DNA of 55,454 nucleotides from Streptomyces meridianus (GTDB lineage: Bacteria; Actinomycetota; Actinomycetes; Streptomycetales; Streptomycetaceae). The notes under the pieces were generated by a model, which worked only from the letters and a program-made list of their open reading frames with translations, was not told the origin of the DNA and did no database searches. Position 1 is the first letter of the stretch. Each line of letters begins with the position of its first letter. The translations under genes and the position numbers were made by a program. Below are positions 15,606 to 23,537 of the stretch, in pieces. The stretch spans positions 1 to 55,454 of the forward strand of contig NZ_JAMQGM010000020.1 of the NCBI RefSeq assembly GCF_023703325.1. The letters are read 5' to 3'.

Positions 15606-16655
15606 GTGGCCTCACACAGGAAGCCCAGGCAGCGTCCGTCCGCAGTGACGGTCCTGACCAGCCCGTCGACCTGGGTGGCACCCATGGCGTTCGCTCTCGC
15701 CGGAAGCGGCGCCGGTTTCGGCGGGACGGCGCACGCCGACCCCCGCTCGACCCCGACCGGAGCCGAGGCCGAGGCCGACAAGCTGTACGAGCAGGCCGAG
15801 GCGGCCGGCGAGAAGTACAACGGCGCGAAGGAGAAGGCCGACCGGGCGCAGGAGAAGCTGGACGACCTGCGTGACGAAGCCGCCCGCCGGACCGAGAAGC
15901 TCAACACCGCCCGCAACACGCTGGGTTCGGTGGCCACGGCCCAGTACCGGGCGGGCTCGGCCGGGCTCTCGCTCCAACTGGCGCTGTCCGCCTCGCCCGA
16001 CGCCTATCTGGAGCGCACCGAGCTGAGCGTCCGGGCCGCGGACCGGCAGGCGGTGTCGGTCAGCCGCATCACCCGCCAGCTGCGCGGCATCGCCCAGGCC
16101 CGCAGCCGGGCGGGCGACGAACTGCGCGACCTGCGGGCCGAACAGGCCGCCATGCGCAAGCACAAGCGGACGGTGGGCCTGAAGCTCGCCGAGGCGGAAC
16201 GCCTGGTGAAGCGGCTCACGGCGGAGCAGCGCGACCGGGTCGCGGACGGACACGGCGGCGGCTCCACCGGCAGCAGTGCCCCGCGCGGTCCGGTCCGGGC
16301 GCCGAACGAACGGGCCGCACTCGCCGTCGGCTACGCCTACGAGGCGCTCGGCAAGCCGTACGTCTGGGGAGCGACCGGCCCGTCCGGGTACGACTGCTCG
16401 GGGCTGACCCTGGCCGCCTGGAAGGCGGCCGGCGTTTCGCTGCCGCGCACCAGCTACACCCAGATCAACGCCGGGCAGCGCGTCCCCCGCAGTCAGCTGG
16501 CCCCCGGCGACCTGGTGTTCTTCTACAGCGGGATCAGCCATGTCGGCCTCTACATCGGCGGCGGCAAGATGATCCACGCCCCGCGCCCCGGCGCACCGGT
16601 GCGGATCGCGCCGATCGACCTGATGCCGTTCGCGGGCGCGGCCCGCCCGGCCTGA
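15606..16655 (+). CDS. NlpC/P60 cell-wall endopeptidase, second copy
   Basis: A 349-residue paralogue of the protein at 11858, with the same plan: ASHRKPRQRPS start, signal region (VAPMAFALAGSGAGFGGTAHA), Glu/Lys-rich coiled coil, then the C40 domain. The domain has Cys264 in YDCSGLTLAAWKAAGVSLPRT and His312 in SHVGLYIG. I choose GTG 15606, which gives the conserved ASHRKPRQ start about 13 bp after GGGAAGGAA. GTG 15594 lies immediately after that site and is less likely. It has a shorter linker than its sister and different upstream control, suggesting non-redundant roles. Confidence 0.93.
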   Translation: MASHRKPRQRPSAVTVLTSPSTWVAPMAFALAGSGAGFGGTAHADPRSTPTGAEAEADKLYEQAEAAGEKYNGAKEKADRAQEKLDDLRDEAARRTEKLNTARNTLGSVATAQYRAGSAGLSLQLALSASPDAYLERTELSVRAADRQAVSVSRITRQLRGIAQARSRAGDELRDLRAEQAAMRKHKRTVGLKLAEAERLVKRLTAEQRDRVADGHGGGSTGSSAPRGPVRAPNERAALAVGYAYEALGKPYVWGATGPSGYDCSGLTLAAWKAAGVSLPRTSYTQINAGQRVPRSQLAPGDLVFFYSGISHVGLYIGGGKMIHAPRPGAPVRIAPIDLMPFAGAARPA

Positions 16656-16774
16656 GCGGGGCGGAAGGAGGCGACGGGCATGCGGACACAGGACAACGGT
16701 TTCCACAGGTCCGCCCGTACGCTTGGTTCTGTAGTACACAGGTGCCAGGGGCTCGACTACGACAGGCGGTGCTC

Positions 16775-17353
16775 ATGGACTACGCGCGCATGCGGGATGT
16801 GGCCGAGGAACTCTTCCGGCATGCCCCCGATCCGTTCGTGGGCTACGAGATCGCCGGCGATCAGATCGTGATGATGATGTCGCCGGGGCGCCCGCACGAA
16901 CTCATCGCCTGGACTCTTCGGGAGCAGCTCTCCGATCAGCTGAAGGGGACCGATCCGCGTCTGATCGCTCACACGGGAGGCGAAGTCGAGGATCCGGCCA
17001 TGGGCCGCCTGCGCCGGCCGGACCTGATCGTCGTCCCCTACGACGTCTTCGCGGAGCAGACGATGGCACCGTTCGACCCGGCTGACATCGCGCTCGTCTC
17101 CGAGATCGTGTCCCCGTCCAATCACAACAACGACTACCTCGACAAGATGGCCGAGTATCCGGCGATGGGCATTCCGCTGTACCTGCTCGTCGACCCCCGG
17201 AAAGGCACCATCGCGGCCCTGTCCGATCCCGTGCCGGGGCCCCGGGGGCCGCACTACCGCACGCGCACCGACTACGTCTTCGGTGATGCGGTGGCCATCG
17301 GTTCCTGGACGTTCGACACCACAGCGTTCCGGACGTATCCGACGCAGGGTTGA
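16775..17353 (+). CDS. Uma2 family (DUF820) endonuclease-like protein
   Basis: A 192-residue protein of the Uma2 PD-(D/E)xK superfamily, multiplied in Streptomyces and cyanobacteria with unknown cellular role. Visible core: RRPDLIVVPYDVF (PD), ALVSEIVSPSNHNNDYLDKMAEYPAMGIPLYLLVD (ExhS, then K and the GIPxYLLVD strand). ATG 16775 is preferred, giving MDYARMRDVAEELFRHAPDPF. GTG 16742 is an in-frame alternative without a better ribosome site. A TAGTAC hexamer at 16732 may be part of its promoter. Two more Uma2 genes are at 22897 and 42298. Confidence 0.88.
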   Translation: MDYARMRDVAEELFRHAPDPFVGYEIAGDQIVMMMSPGRPHELIAWTLREQLSDQLKGTDPRLIAHTGGEVEDPAMGRLRRPDLIVVPYDVFAEQTMAPFDPADIALVSEIVSPSNHNNDYLDKMAEYPAMGIPLYLLVDPRKGTIAALSDPVPGPRGPHYRTRTDYVFGDAVAIGSWTFDTTAFRTYPTQG

Positions 17354-17485
17354 TCAGCACGACGTAACCGTGCCCCCCGGTTCAGCCGCTGGGCCGAGGG
17401 CTCACGACCGATCGCGGACGGGACCTCGCGGCAGCTACGTTCGTGGCAGTGAGCCGCCGAACGGCGGCCGGGAAAGGGGACGTTC

Positions 17486-17899
17486 GTGTCGCTCGACGGC
17501 CGGGCCCATGTCCGCATCGCACGCCCGTCGCGCGATCTCGCGGCTGCCGAACGGTTCTGGTCGGCCGGCCTCGGCCTGACGGTCCTGTACCGGCACGAGA
17601 GCGACGGCTCCCCCGGCGACCATGCGCTGCTGATGGCCGGATGGCCGGACGCCGGCTGGCACCTGGAGCTGGTGCACGACCCGGGTGCGCCCGTCGAACC
17701 GAGGCCGACGCCCGAGGACCTGCTCGTCGTCTACCTGGCCGGTCCGGTGCCTGACGATCTGGTGACACGGCTGGAGGAGCACGGCGGCCGGCGCGCACCC
17801 GCGCACAATCCGTACTGGGACCGGTGGGGCGTCACCGTCGAGGACCCGGACGGCTACCGCCTCGTGCTGTCCACCCGGGACTGGTCCAACTCCGGCTGA
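17486..17899 (+). CDS. VOC (glyoxalase/bleomycin-resistance-like) family protein
   Basis: A 137-residue vicinal-oxygen-chelate protein with two beta-alpha-beta-beta-beta units: HVRIARPSRDLAAAERFWSAGLGLTVLYRHESDG ... ELVHDPG, and LLVVYLAGPVPDDLVTRLEEHGG ... WGVTVEDPDGYRLVLSTRDW. Candidate metal ligands are the first-strand His and the Glu in VEDPDGYRLVL. GTG 17486 follows AAAGGGGA with good spacing. The substrate is unknown; it could be a dioxygenase, isomerase or antibiotic-binding protein. Confidence 0.87.
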   Translation: MSLDGRAHVRIARPSRDLAAAERFWSAGLGLTVLYRHESDGSPGDHALLMAGWPDAGWHLELVHDPGAPVEPRPTPEDLLVVYLAGPVPDDLVTRLEEHGGRRAPAHNPYWDRWGVTVEDPDGYRLVLSTRDWSNSG

Positions 17900-17961
17900 T
17901 CCGACTTCTGTTCACCGCCGGAACGCACACGCGCCACACCGCCCCCGGGTATCTCCGGTGC

Positions 17962-18002
17962 CCCGTACAACCCTCGGCCCCCGCCGTGAGTCTCCTGTGC
18001 GG
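17962..18002 (+). promoter_or_regulatory. Relic ECF-type promoter block of a decayed FG-GAP gene
   Basis: CCCGTACAACCC (17962-17973) and GTCTCCTGTGCGG (17990-18002) recur with exactly the same 28-bp offset at 27744 and 27772, upstream of the intact FG-GAP gene. The -10-like CGTC has become AGTC here, which may inactivate it. Confidence 0.55.
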
Positions 18003-18023
18003 CCGTCCGCTCCGTGAAGCCGG

Positions 18024-18218
18024 GACTTCAACGGCGACGGCTGCGCGGAGCTGGTGGCCGCGGCCCCGCACGGAACGCTGCCCGACGGCACGGGTGGCCG
18101 GGTGTACGTCCTCCCCGGCACCTCCACCGGACCGACGGGGACGGGTTCGTTCGTGATCACTGCGGCGTCGCTCGGCGCGACGTCGATCAAGAACTTCTGG
18201 GGAGCGCTCGCCGACTGA
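18024..18218 (+). pseudogene. Remnant of an FG-GAP repeat protein (last repeat only)
   Basis: In frame from 18024 to the TGA at 18216-18218 the DNA encodes 64 residues: DFNGDGCAELVAAAPHGTLPD, then GRVYVLPGTSTGPTGTGSFVI, ending KNFWGALAD. This has the calcium-binding DxNxDG motif and blade strand of an FG-GAP/integrin-like beta-propeller, with strongly G/C third positions. A TGA lies in frame at 18015 and no start codon is available. It looks like the C-terminal repeat of a once longer secreted protein whose middle was deleted, leaving it next to its promoter block. Confidence 0.75.
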
Positions 18219-18234
18219 GCTCCCGCTGTGCCGC

Positions 18235-18272
18235 CGTTGCCGCCGCGTCGTCAATCGATGGCGGCGGCAACG
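18235..18272. terminator. Bidirectional terminator
   Basis: A perfect 12-bp inverted repeat (18235-18246 with 18261-18272, CGTTGCCGCCGC) with a 14-nt loop lies between the FG-GAP relic and the stop of the MmyB-type regulator at 18276. Confidence 0.75.
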
Positions 18273-18275
18273 TGC

Positions 18276-19181
18276 TTACCGGGCCAGTGTGTTCGACCGC
18301 TGCGGGGCATCCGTTGCGTTCGCGCTCCGGCGCGCCGATACCTCCCCCAGCAGCAGACCGAGCGCCGCCTCCGACGGCGAACCCGCCTCCGCGCTGTACA
18401 GCAGCATCCGGTGCCCGGACTCGTCACCGAACTGCAGGTTCTCGAAAGCCAGTTCCATGGGACCGACAGTGGGATGGTGGAACCGCTTCACCCCGGAGAT
18501 GCAGGAACGGACCGGGTGCCGCGCCCACAGGTCGGTGAACACCGGGCTCTGCATGGACAGATGGCCGATCAGTTCGGCGAGGCGCCGGTCGTCCGGGTGG
18601 CGTCCGGCCACCAGGCGCAGCGAGGCCAGCGCGGTCCGGGCCTCGTCGGTCCACTCCGGGTAGAGCTCCCGGGTGTGCGGGTCGAGGAACAACAGCCTGA
18701 GGAGATTCGGGCGTTCGCCCGGACGGTCGGGCCCGTCCGGGGGCAGGTGCCCGGCGAGCAGGGCGTGCCCGAGGGGGTTCCAGGCCAGGACGTCGGCCCG
18801 CCGGTCGAGGACGACGGCCGGTACGTGGCCCATGGTCTCGACGAGCCTGCGGGTGGCGGGCCGGATCTGTTCGGGGCGCTCGGCCGGGCGCCGCCGACCG
18901 CGCGCGGGACGGGCCAGGTCGCGCAGGTGCGCGTGCTCGTCGGCGTTGAGCCGCAGCGCACGGGCGAGCGCGTCGAGGACGCTGTCGGAGGCGTTGAGGC
19001 TCTGCCCCTGCTCCAGCCGGGTGTAGTAGGTGATGCTGACCCCTGCGAGCATGGCCAGCTCCTCGCGGCGCAGCCCGGGCACACGGCGGCGCCCCCCGTA
19101 TGAGGACAGGCCGACGTCCTCAGGTTGCAGCGCGGCCCGCCGGGACCGCAGGAAGTCCCCCAGTGCGGCTGGTGTGTCCAT
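18276..19181 (-). CDS. MmyB-like helix-turn-helix regulator
   Basis: A 301-residue regulator with an N-terminal XRE-type HTH (GLRREELAMLAGVSITYYTRLEQGQSLNASDSVLDAL) and the C-terminal MmyB ligand-binding domain of about 180 residues (PAVVLDRRADVLAWNPLGHALL ... ISGVKRFHHPTVGPMELAFENLQF). ATG 19181 gives MDTPAALGDFLRSRRAALQP, the usual family start. It is divergent from an MFS exporter with a palindrome between them, so it probably controls that gene and itself, responding to a fatty-acid-like or drug-like ligand. Confidence 0.92.
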   Translation of the reverse strand: MDTPAALGDFLRSRRAALQPEDVGLSSYGGRRRVPGLRREELAMLAGVSITYYTRLEQGQSLNASDSVLDALARALRLNADEHAHLRDLARPARGRRRPAERPEQIRPATRRLVETMGHVPAVVLDRRADVLAWNPLGHALLAGHLPPDGPDRPGERPNLLRLLFLDPHTRELYPEWTDEARTALASLRLVAGRHPDDRRLAELIGHLSMQSPVFTDLWARHPVRSCISGVKRFHHPTVGPMELAFENLQFGDESGHRMLLYSAEAGSPSEAALGLLLGEVSARRSANATDAPQRSNTLAR

Positions 19182-19230
19182 GCCCCGAGTGTGCCCGAAC
19201 CGGGGCCGTCGCGGACGCCGCAAGGTGACC

Positions 19231-19243
19231 CTGGCAGTGCCAG
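19231..19243. promoter_or_regulatory. Candidate operator of the MmyB-type regulator
   Basis: CTGGCAGTGCCAG is a perfect palindrome around a central G in the 189-bp divergent region, 49 bp upstream of the regulator start. A CTGGCA half-site recurs at 19270-19275, before the MFS start. The position suits a shared operator. Confidence 0.55.
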
Positions 19244-19370
19244 TCTCGCGGGTGCTGCGCACCGCCGGACTGGCACGAGGAGAGGGCTGGGCAGCTCTCC
19301 CGGGGGCCGTCACGCTCCATCCGTGGCCATGGACGTCCGCTGCCATGGACGAACGGAAGGAGCACTGACC

Positions 19371-20846
19371 ATGTCTGCCGTCGAAGAGGTCGCGACATCG
19401 CCCGGCGGGACAGGCCGGCCGGCGCCGCAACAGCAGCAGATGACGGGCCGGTTGCGCCTGGTGCTCGTGGTGCTGCTGGTCGCGCAGTTCATGCTGGCCG
19501 TGGACTTCTCGATCCTGAACGTGGCCCTACCGGCGATCGGGAACGGTCTCGGCTTCTCCCTCGCGCACCTGCAGTGGATCGCCACGTCGTTCGCGCTGGC
19601 CGCGGCGGGCTTCACCCTGCTGTTCGGGCGGGTGGCCGACCTGTTCGGCCGCCGCCGTCTGTTCCTGTTCGGTCTGGGGCTGCTCGGCCTGTCGTCGCTG
19701 GCCGGGGGGCTGGCGACGAGCCCGGAGCTGCTGCTCACCGCCCGGGTCGCGCAGGGTCTGGCCACCGCGATCGTCACTCCGGCGGGTCTGTCGCTGCTGA
19801 CCACGTCGTTCCCGGAGGGACCGCTCCGGGACCGGGCGCTGGGCCTCAACGGCGCGCTGATGTCGGCGGGTTTCACCACGGGCGCGGTCCTGGGCGGGGT
19901 GCTCACCGATCTGCTGTCCTGGCGCTGGTCGTTCTTCATCAACGTGCCGGTCGCGCTGGCCGTGCTGCTCATCGCGCCCGGTGTCATCAAGGAGAGCCGG
20001 CCGGAGGTCCGCCCGAAGCTGGACGTGCCGGGGGCCGTCACCGTGACGCTCGGCCTGCTGGCCCTGGTCCACGGACTGACGCGGGCCGGTGAGCACGGCT
20101 GGACGGACACCGTCGCGCTGGTCGCGCTGGTGGCGGGCCTGCTGCTGGTGGTGTCGTTCTGGTTCGTCGAACGCGGGGCCGCCTCGCCGCTGGTCCCGGT
20201 GCGGGTGCTGCGGCGGCCGACCGTGGTGTGGGGCAATGCCCTCGGCCTGATCGCGTTCGTCACCGAGACCTCGCTGGTCTTCCTGATGACGCTCTACCTC
20301 CAGGAGGTCCTGGACTTCTCGGCGCTGGCCGCCGGGCTGTCGTTCGGCGTGCTGGGGCTGGGCACCGTCACCGGCGGGGTGCTGGCCGCCCGGGTCATCG
20401 GCCGGATCGGCACCACTCCGACGCTGGTCACGGGCGGGCTGGTGCAGGCCGTCGCGACCGCCGCCCTGCTCACCCTGGGCGGCGACCGCTCGTCGATGGC
20501 GGTGCTGCTGGTGGCCACGTTCATCGGCGGAGTCGGCAACATGCTGGTGATCGTCGGGTTCATGGTGACGGCCACGTCCGGGCTGCCGGACCGCGAGCAG
20601 GGCATGGCCGCCGGACTGGCCACGATGACCCAGCAGATCGGGATCACCATGGGCACGCCCATCATGAGCGCGATCGTCACCGCCCGGATGGGAACGGACG
20701 CCGGGCCCCGGGGGGTTCTGGACGGAGTCGGTCTCGCGGTGCTGGTGAACGCGGCGATCGTCGTCCTCGGTGTCGTCCTCGCCGCGGTCTTCCTGCGCGC
20801 GGGCCGGGCGGCCGGCAGGGGCACGGCGGAGGCCTGCGCCGGCTGA
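19371..20846 (+). CDS. MFS drug exporter (DHA2-type, about 14 helices)
   Basis: A 491-residue major facilitator. After about 25 polar residues the first helix (LRLVLVVLLVAQFMLAVDFSILNVALPAI) carries the D of motif D1 typical of DHA2 H+-antiporters. GRVADLFGRRRLFLFGLGLL matches motif A, and GLNGALMSAGFTTGAVLGGVLTDLLSWRWSFFINVP matches antiporter motif C and its flank. ATG 19371 follows GGAAGGAG. It is divergent from the MmyB regulator and likely repressed by it. The substrate is unknown but probably a hydrophobic toxic compound. Confidence 0.93.
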   Translation: MSAVEEVATSPGGTGRPAPQQQQMTGRLRLVLVVLLVAQFMLAVDFSILNVALPAIGNGLGFSLAHLQWIATSFALAAAGFTLLFGRVADLFGRRRLFLFGLGLLGLSSLAGGLATSPELLLTARVAQGLATAIVTPAGLSLLTTSFPEGPLRDRALGLNGALMSAGFTTGAVLGGVLTDLLSWRWSFFINVPVALAVLLIAPGVIKESRPEVRPKLDVPGAVTVTLGLLALVHGLTRAGEHGWTDTVALVALVAGLLLVVSFWFVERGAASPLVPVRVLRRPTVVWGNALGLIAFVTETSLVFLMTLYLQEVLDFSALAAGLSFGVLGLGTVTGGVLAARVIGRIGTTPTLVTGGLVQAVATAALLTLGGDRSSMAVLLVATFIGGVGNMLVIVGFMVTATSGLPDREQGMAAGLATMTQQIGITMGTPIMSAIVTARMGTDAGPRGVLDGVGLAVLVNAAIVVLGVVLAAVFLRAGRAAGRGTAEACAG

Positions 20847-20858
20847 CGAGACACAGGT

Positions 20859-20917
20859 GGCATGCGGCAGGGGCCTGTCCGGAACGCGAGGTCGCGGACA
20901 GGCCCCTGCCGCATGCC
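20859..20917. terminator. Very strong bidirectional terminator
   Basis: A perfect 23-bp stem (20859-20881 with 20895-20917, GGCATGCGGCAGGGGCCTGT arm) and a 13-nt loop lie between the convergent MFS and DD-carboxypeptidase genes. It is the longest hairpin I found in the window. Confidence 0.9.
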
Positions 20918-20955
20918 GGTGGACCGGTCGCCGGTGACCGGATGCCGGTGCCGGG

Positions 20956-21843
20956 CTACTTCTTGAAGCCGTGGTCCAGGAGCTTCTTCGCGTCGGCCGT
21001 GCGGTTGGCCGAGGACGAGGAGGCGAGCACCGTACCGATGACCGTTTTGCCGCCACGGGTCGCGGCGAAGACGAGGCAGTACTTGGACGCCGGTCCCGAG
21101 CCCGTCTTGACGCCGATGGCGCCCGAGTAACTCCCCAGCAGGGGGTTGGTGTTGGTCCACGACATGTAGCGGTAGCCGCCGTTCCTCGTGGTGACCTTCT
21201 GCTTGGTCGACGTCGTCTTCACGATTCCGCGGAACGTGGAGTACTTCATCGCGCTGGAGGCGAGCTTCGTCAGGTCGCGCGGCGTGGAGTAGTTGGAGCC
21301 GTTCCCTATCCCGTCGAACGAGTCGAAGTGGGTGTTCCTCAGGCCGAGGCTCTTGGCGGTCGTGTTCATCTTCCCGATGAACGACTTCACGCGCGCCGAA
21401 CGCGTCGACCCGGTCCCGAACTTGTCGGCCAGGGCGTACGCCGCATCACAGCCGGACGGCAGCATCATTCCGTAGAGCAGTTGGCGGACGGTGACCTTGT
21501 CACCGACGATCAGCCGGGCCGACGAGGCGGTCTTCGACACGATGTAGTCGCTGTACGCCTTCTGGATCGTGACCTTGGAATCCAGGTCGAGGTTCGGCTG
21601 CGCGAGCACCACCCGGGCGGTCATGATCTTGGTGGTGGAACCGGTGGAACGGCGGGTGTCGGCCGCCTTCGTGTACAGGGTGCTGCCGGTGCCGTTGTTC
21701 ATGACGAAGCCGCCCTTGGCGACGATCGCCGGCTTCGCGAGCGCGGAGGCCTGCGCCGGAGCGGCGGTCAGCGCCGCGGTCGTCAGAACGACTCCGGCGG
21801 TGACGCCCACCGCAAACGCGCGACGCATGCCCCTTATGACCAT
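20956..21843 (-). CDS. D-alanyl-D-alanine carboxypeptidase-type serine hydrolase
   Basis: A 295-residue secreted PBP of the S11 type, trimming D-Ala from peptidoglycan pentapeptides. The signal peptide (RRAFAVGVTAGVVLTTAALTA) ends near residue 32 (AQA). The active-site motif S69TTK72, the second motif S130GC, and GVKTGSG near residue 263 are all present. The Asn of the usual SxN triad is Cys132, which may alter acylation. ATG 21843 is used. TTG 21849, two codons upstream, sits 7 bp after GGAG and is a real alternative. The length lacks the PBP5 C-terminal domain and membrane anchor, so the enzyme may be released. Confidence 0.88.
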   Translation of the reverse strand: MVIRGMRRAFAVGVTAGVVLTTAALTAAPAQASALAKPAIVAKGGFVMNNGTGSTLYTKAADTRRSTGSTTKIMTARVVLAQPNLDLDSKVTIQKAYSDYIVSKTASSARLIVGDKVTVRQLLYGMMLPSGCDAAYALADKFGTGSTRSARVKSFIGKMNTTAKSLGLRNTHFDSFDGIGNGSNYSTPRDLTKLASSAMKYSTFRGIVKTTSTKQKVTTRNGGYRYMSWTNTNPLLGSYSGAIGVKTGSGPASKYCLVFAATRGGKTVIGTVLASSSSANRTADAKKLLDHGFKK

Positions 21844-22002
21844 GTTCAATTGACTACTCCAAAAGATCCCGTGGCGGTCGCATGAGAACCCGCTTGCACA
21901 TGAGACGCACCGAACGGGTCGACGGATGCACATCGACCCACTGAATCTTCACATGCCGCGCACGACTCCCCGAACCGGGCACCGGCGCACAATGGGGCTC
22001 AC

Positions 22003-22032
22003 GTCCTCCCGCGCGCGCCCGCTCGGGAGGAC
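22003..22032 (-). terminator. Terminator of the thioredoxin-like lipoprotein gene
   Basis: A perfect 9-bp stem (22003-22011 with 22024-22032, GTCCTCCCG/CGGGAGGAC) lies 12 bp beyond the stop of the gene that ends at 22045. Confidence 0.7.
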
Positions 22033-22044
22033 AGGCATCCGGGA

Positions 22045-22746
22045 TCAGCCGGCCGGTTCCCCGTTCCGGTCCCGGATGTACAGGGGGAGCAGCCCCTTCT
22101 CGAAGAGCACGCCGGTCTGCCATTCCGGGAGTCGCCTGCCGTTGATGTCCATGGTCGGCGTGCCGGGTGCCCCGGACTCGTCGAAGGCCCGCTCCGAAGC
22201 GGCCACGAAATCGGCGTACTTCATCTCCCTGACGGCGGAGTCGAAGGCCGGGCCACGGAGACCGTCCACGAGGGACGCCATGTCGAGCAGGAAGGCGTCG
22301 GTGTACCCGTCGATCGCCTCCTCGGGCTGATTCTCGAAGAGCCTCGCGTGGTATTCGACGAACTTCCCTTCCTCCAGCGCTGCGCGCAGCGCGTTGGCCG
22401 CCTTCTTCGAACCGCTCCCGCCGGCACGGTCGTCGAGAAAGGACGCGAGGACGTACTCGGTCCGCACCTGACGCCGCAGTGTCATCTCCAGCAGGTCGGA
22501 GGAGGCACCCCTGACCTCGAACTCCTCGCAGACGGGACATCGCATGTCCTCGTACAGGCGAACGGGCATCGCCTTGGCGTCCCCGACGACGATCGTGGTC
22601 CCGTCCGGTGCCAGTCTCTCCGGCAGATCGTCACGGGACGCATACATCGGCCCCGCCGCCCCGGTCGCCCTGGACCCGCAGGCCGTCACGGACAGCCCCA
22701 GCAACACCACCGCGGCCAACGCGGACACGGCTCTTGCAGCGCGCAT
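22045..22746 (-). CDS. DsbA/thioredoxin-fold lipoprotein
   Basis: A 233-residue lipoprotein. The signal peptide ends in lipobox LSVTAC with lipidated Cys23, so it is anchored on the outer face of the membrane. The thioredoxin-type CPVC motif is C70-P-V-C73, followed by a DsbA-like helical insert (FLDDRAGGSGSKKAANALRAALEEGKFVEYHARLF) and the cis-Pro loop GAPGTPTMDINGRRL. It probably oxidises or isomerises disulfides of secreted proteins. ATG 22746 has GGAGGGG 5 bp upstream. No partner oxidase (DsbB or VKOR) is nearby. Confidence 0.88.
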   Translation of the reverse strand: MRAARAVSALAAVVLLGLSVTACGSRATGAAGPMYASRDDLPERLAPDGTTIVVGDAKAMPVRLYEDMRCPVCEEFEVRGASSDLLEMTLRRQVRTEYVLASFLDDRAGGSGSKKAANALRAALEEGKFVEYHARLFENQPEEAIDGYTDAFLLDMASLVDGLRGPAFDSAVREMKYADFVAASERAFDESGAPGTPTMDINGRRLPEWQTGVLFEKGLLPLYIRDRNGEPAG

Positions 22747-22896
22747 GGAATCCCCTCCCCTGGATGCGACAGGGGACTTTATCCAGCCATCCGGACGTGC
22801 TGCACCGTATTCCGAACGCTGAGGGGGAAAGGCCGATGGCGGGCCACCGCTCATGGGCTCCGTCGAACTGTCGCTGAACCCCGGCCCGCGCGCGGC

Positions 22897-23475
22897 TCAG
22901 TGCGTGTAGTCCTTGAGCTTCTCCGTGCGCAGCGACATGCCGACCGGTTCGGGGATCTCGACGACGGACCCGTACGGCTGCGTCGTGGAACGCCGGTAGC
23001 GCCCGTTCTCCGGTTCGGAGTGCACCGTCACGCTGCACGTGTCGCGGTCGATGAGCAGGTACACCGGAATGCGGGCAGCGGCGTACCCGTCCCGCTTCGC
23101 GACCCGGTCACGGTTGTCCGTATCGGGGTCGTGCGAGGTGACCTCGACCGTCATCAGGACGCCGTCGGGGTCTGCCCACTCCCCCTGACCCACGAAATGA
23201 TCCTCTCGCGCGAGCGCCCCGTCGGGGCGGGCCCGGCCCTTGCGGTACGCCTCGACCCTGAGACCCTGCTCGGGATACAGGGCCAGCTCCGGCCGCTGCT
23301 GGATGCATTGCTTGAGGAGCCACATCACGATGGCTCCGTGATCCCCGTCCGGCACGGGCTTGACCTCTAGCTTTCCGTCGATGAATTCCAACGTCACGGT
23401 CTCGGGGGCCGTGCGGGCCAGCTGCTCGAAGTCCTCGACGGGCATCTGCGGCCGATCAGCGGTGCTGCGGGTCAT
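22897..23475 (-). CDS. Uma2 family (DUF820) endonuclease-like protein
   Basis: A 192-residue Uma2 protein: VTLEFIDGKLEVKPVPDGDHG at the N-terminal side, ARPDGAL for the PD motif, VLMTVEVTSHDPDTDNRDRVAKRDGYAAARIPVYLLID for the ExT/S, K and GIPxYLLID core. The nuclease motifs look intact. ATG 23475 follows GGAGG at good spacing. It is 62 bp downstream of the winged-helix gene on the same strand, so the two may be one transcript. Confidence 0.88.
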   Translation of the reverse strand: MTRSTADRPQMPVEDFEQLARTAPETVTLEFIDGKLEVKPVPDGDHGAIVMWLLKQCIQQRPELALYPEQGLRVEAYRKGRARPDGALAREDHFVGQGEWADPDGVLMTVEVTSHDPDTDNRDRVAKRDGYAAARIPVYLLIDRDTCSVTVHSEPENGRYRRSTTQPYGSVVEIPEPVGMSLRTEKLKDYTH

Positions 23476-23537
23476 GGCGTCGCCTCCTCCCCTCCAGGAT
23501 GCCCCGGCAAGGGGAGGTGCGTCCCGCACGCTCACCG

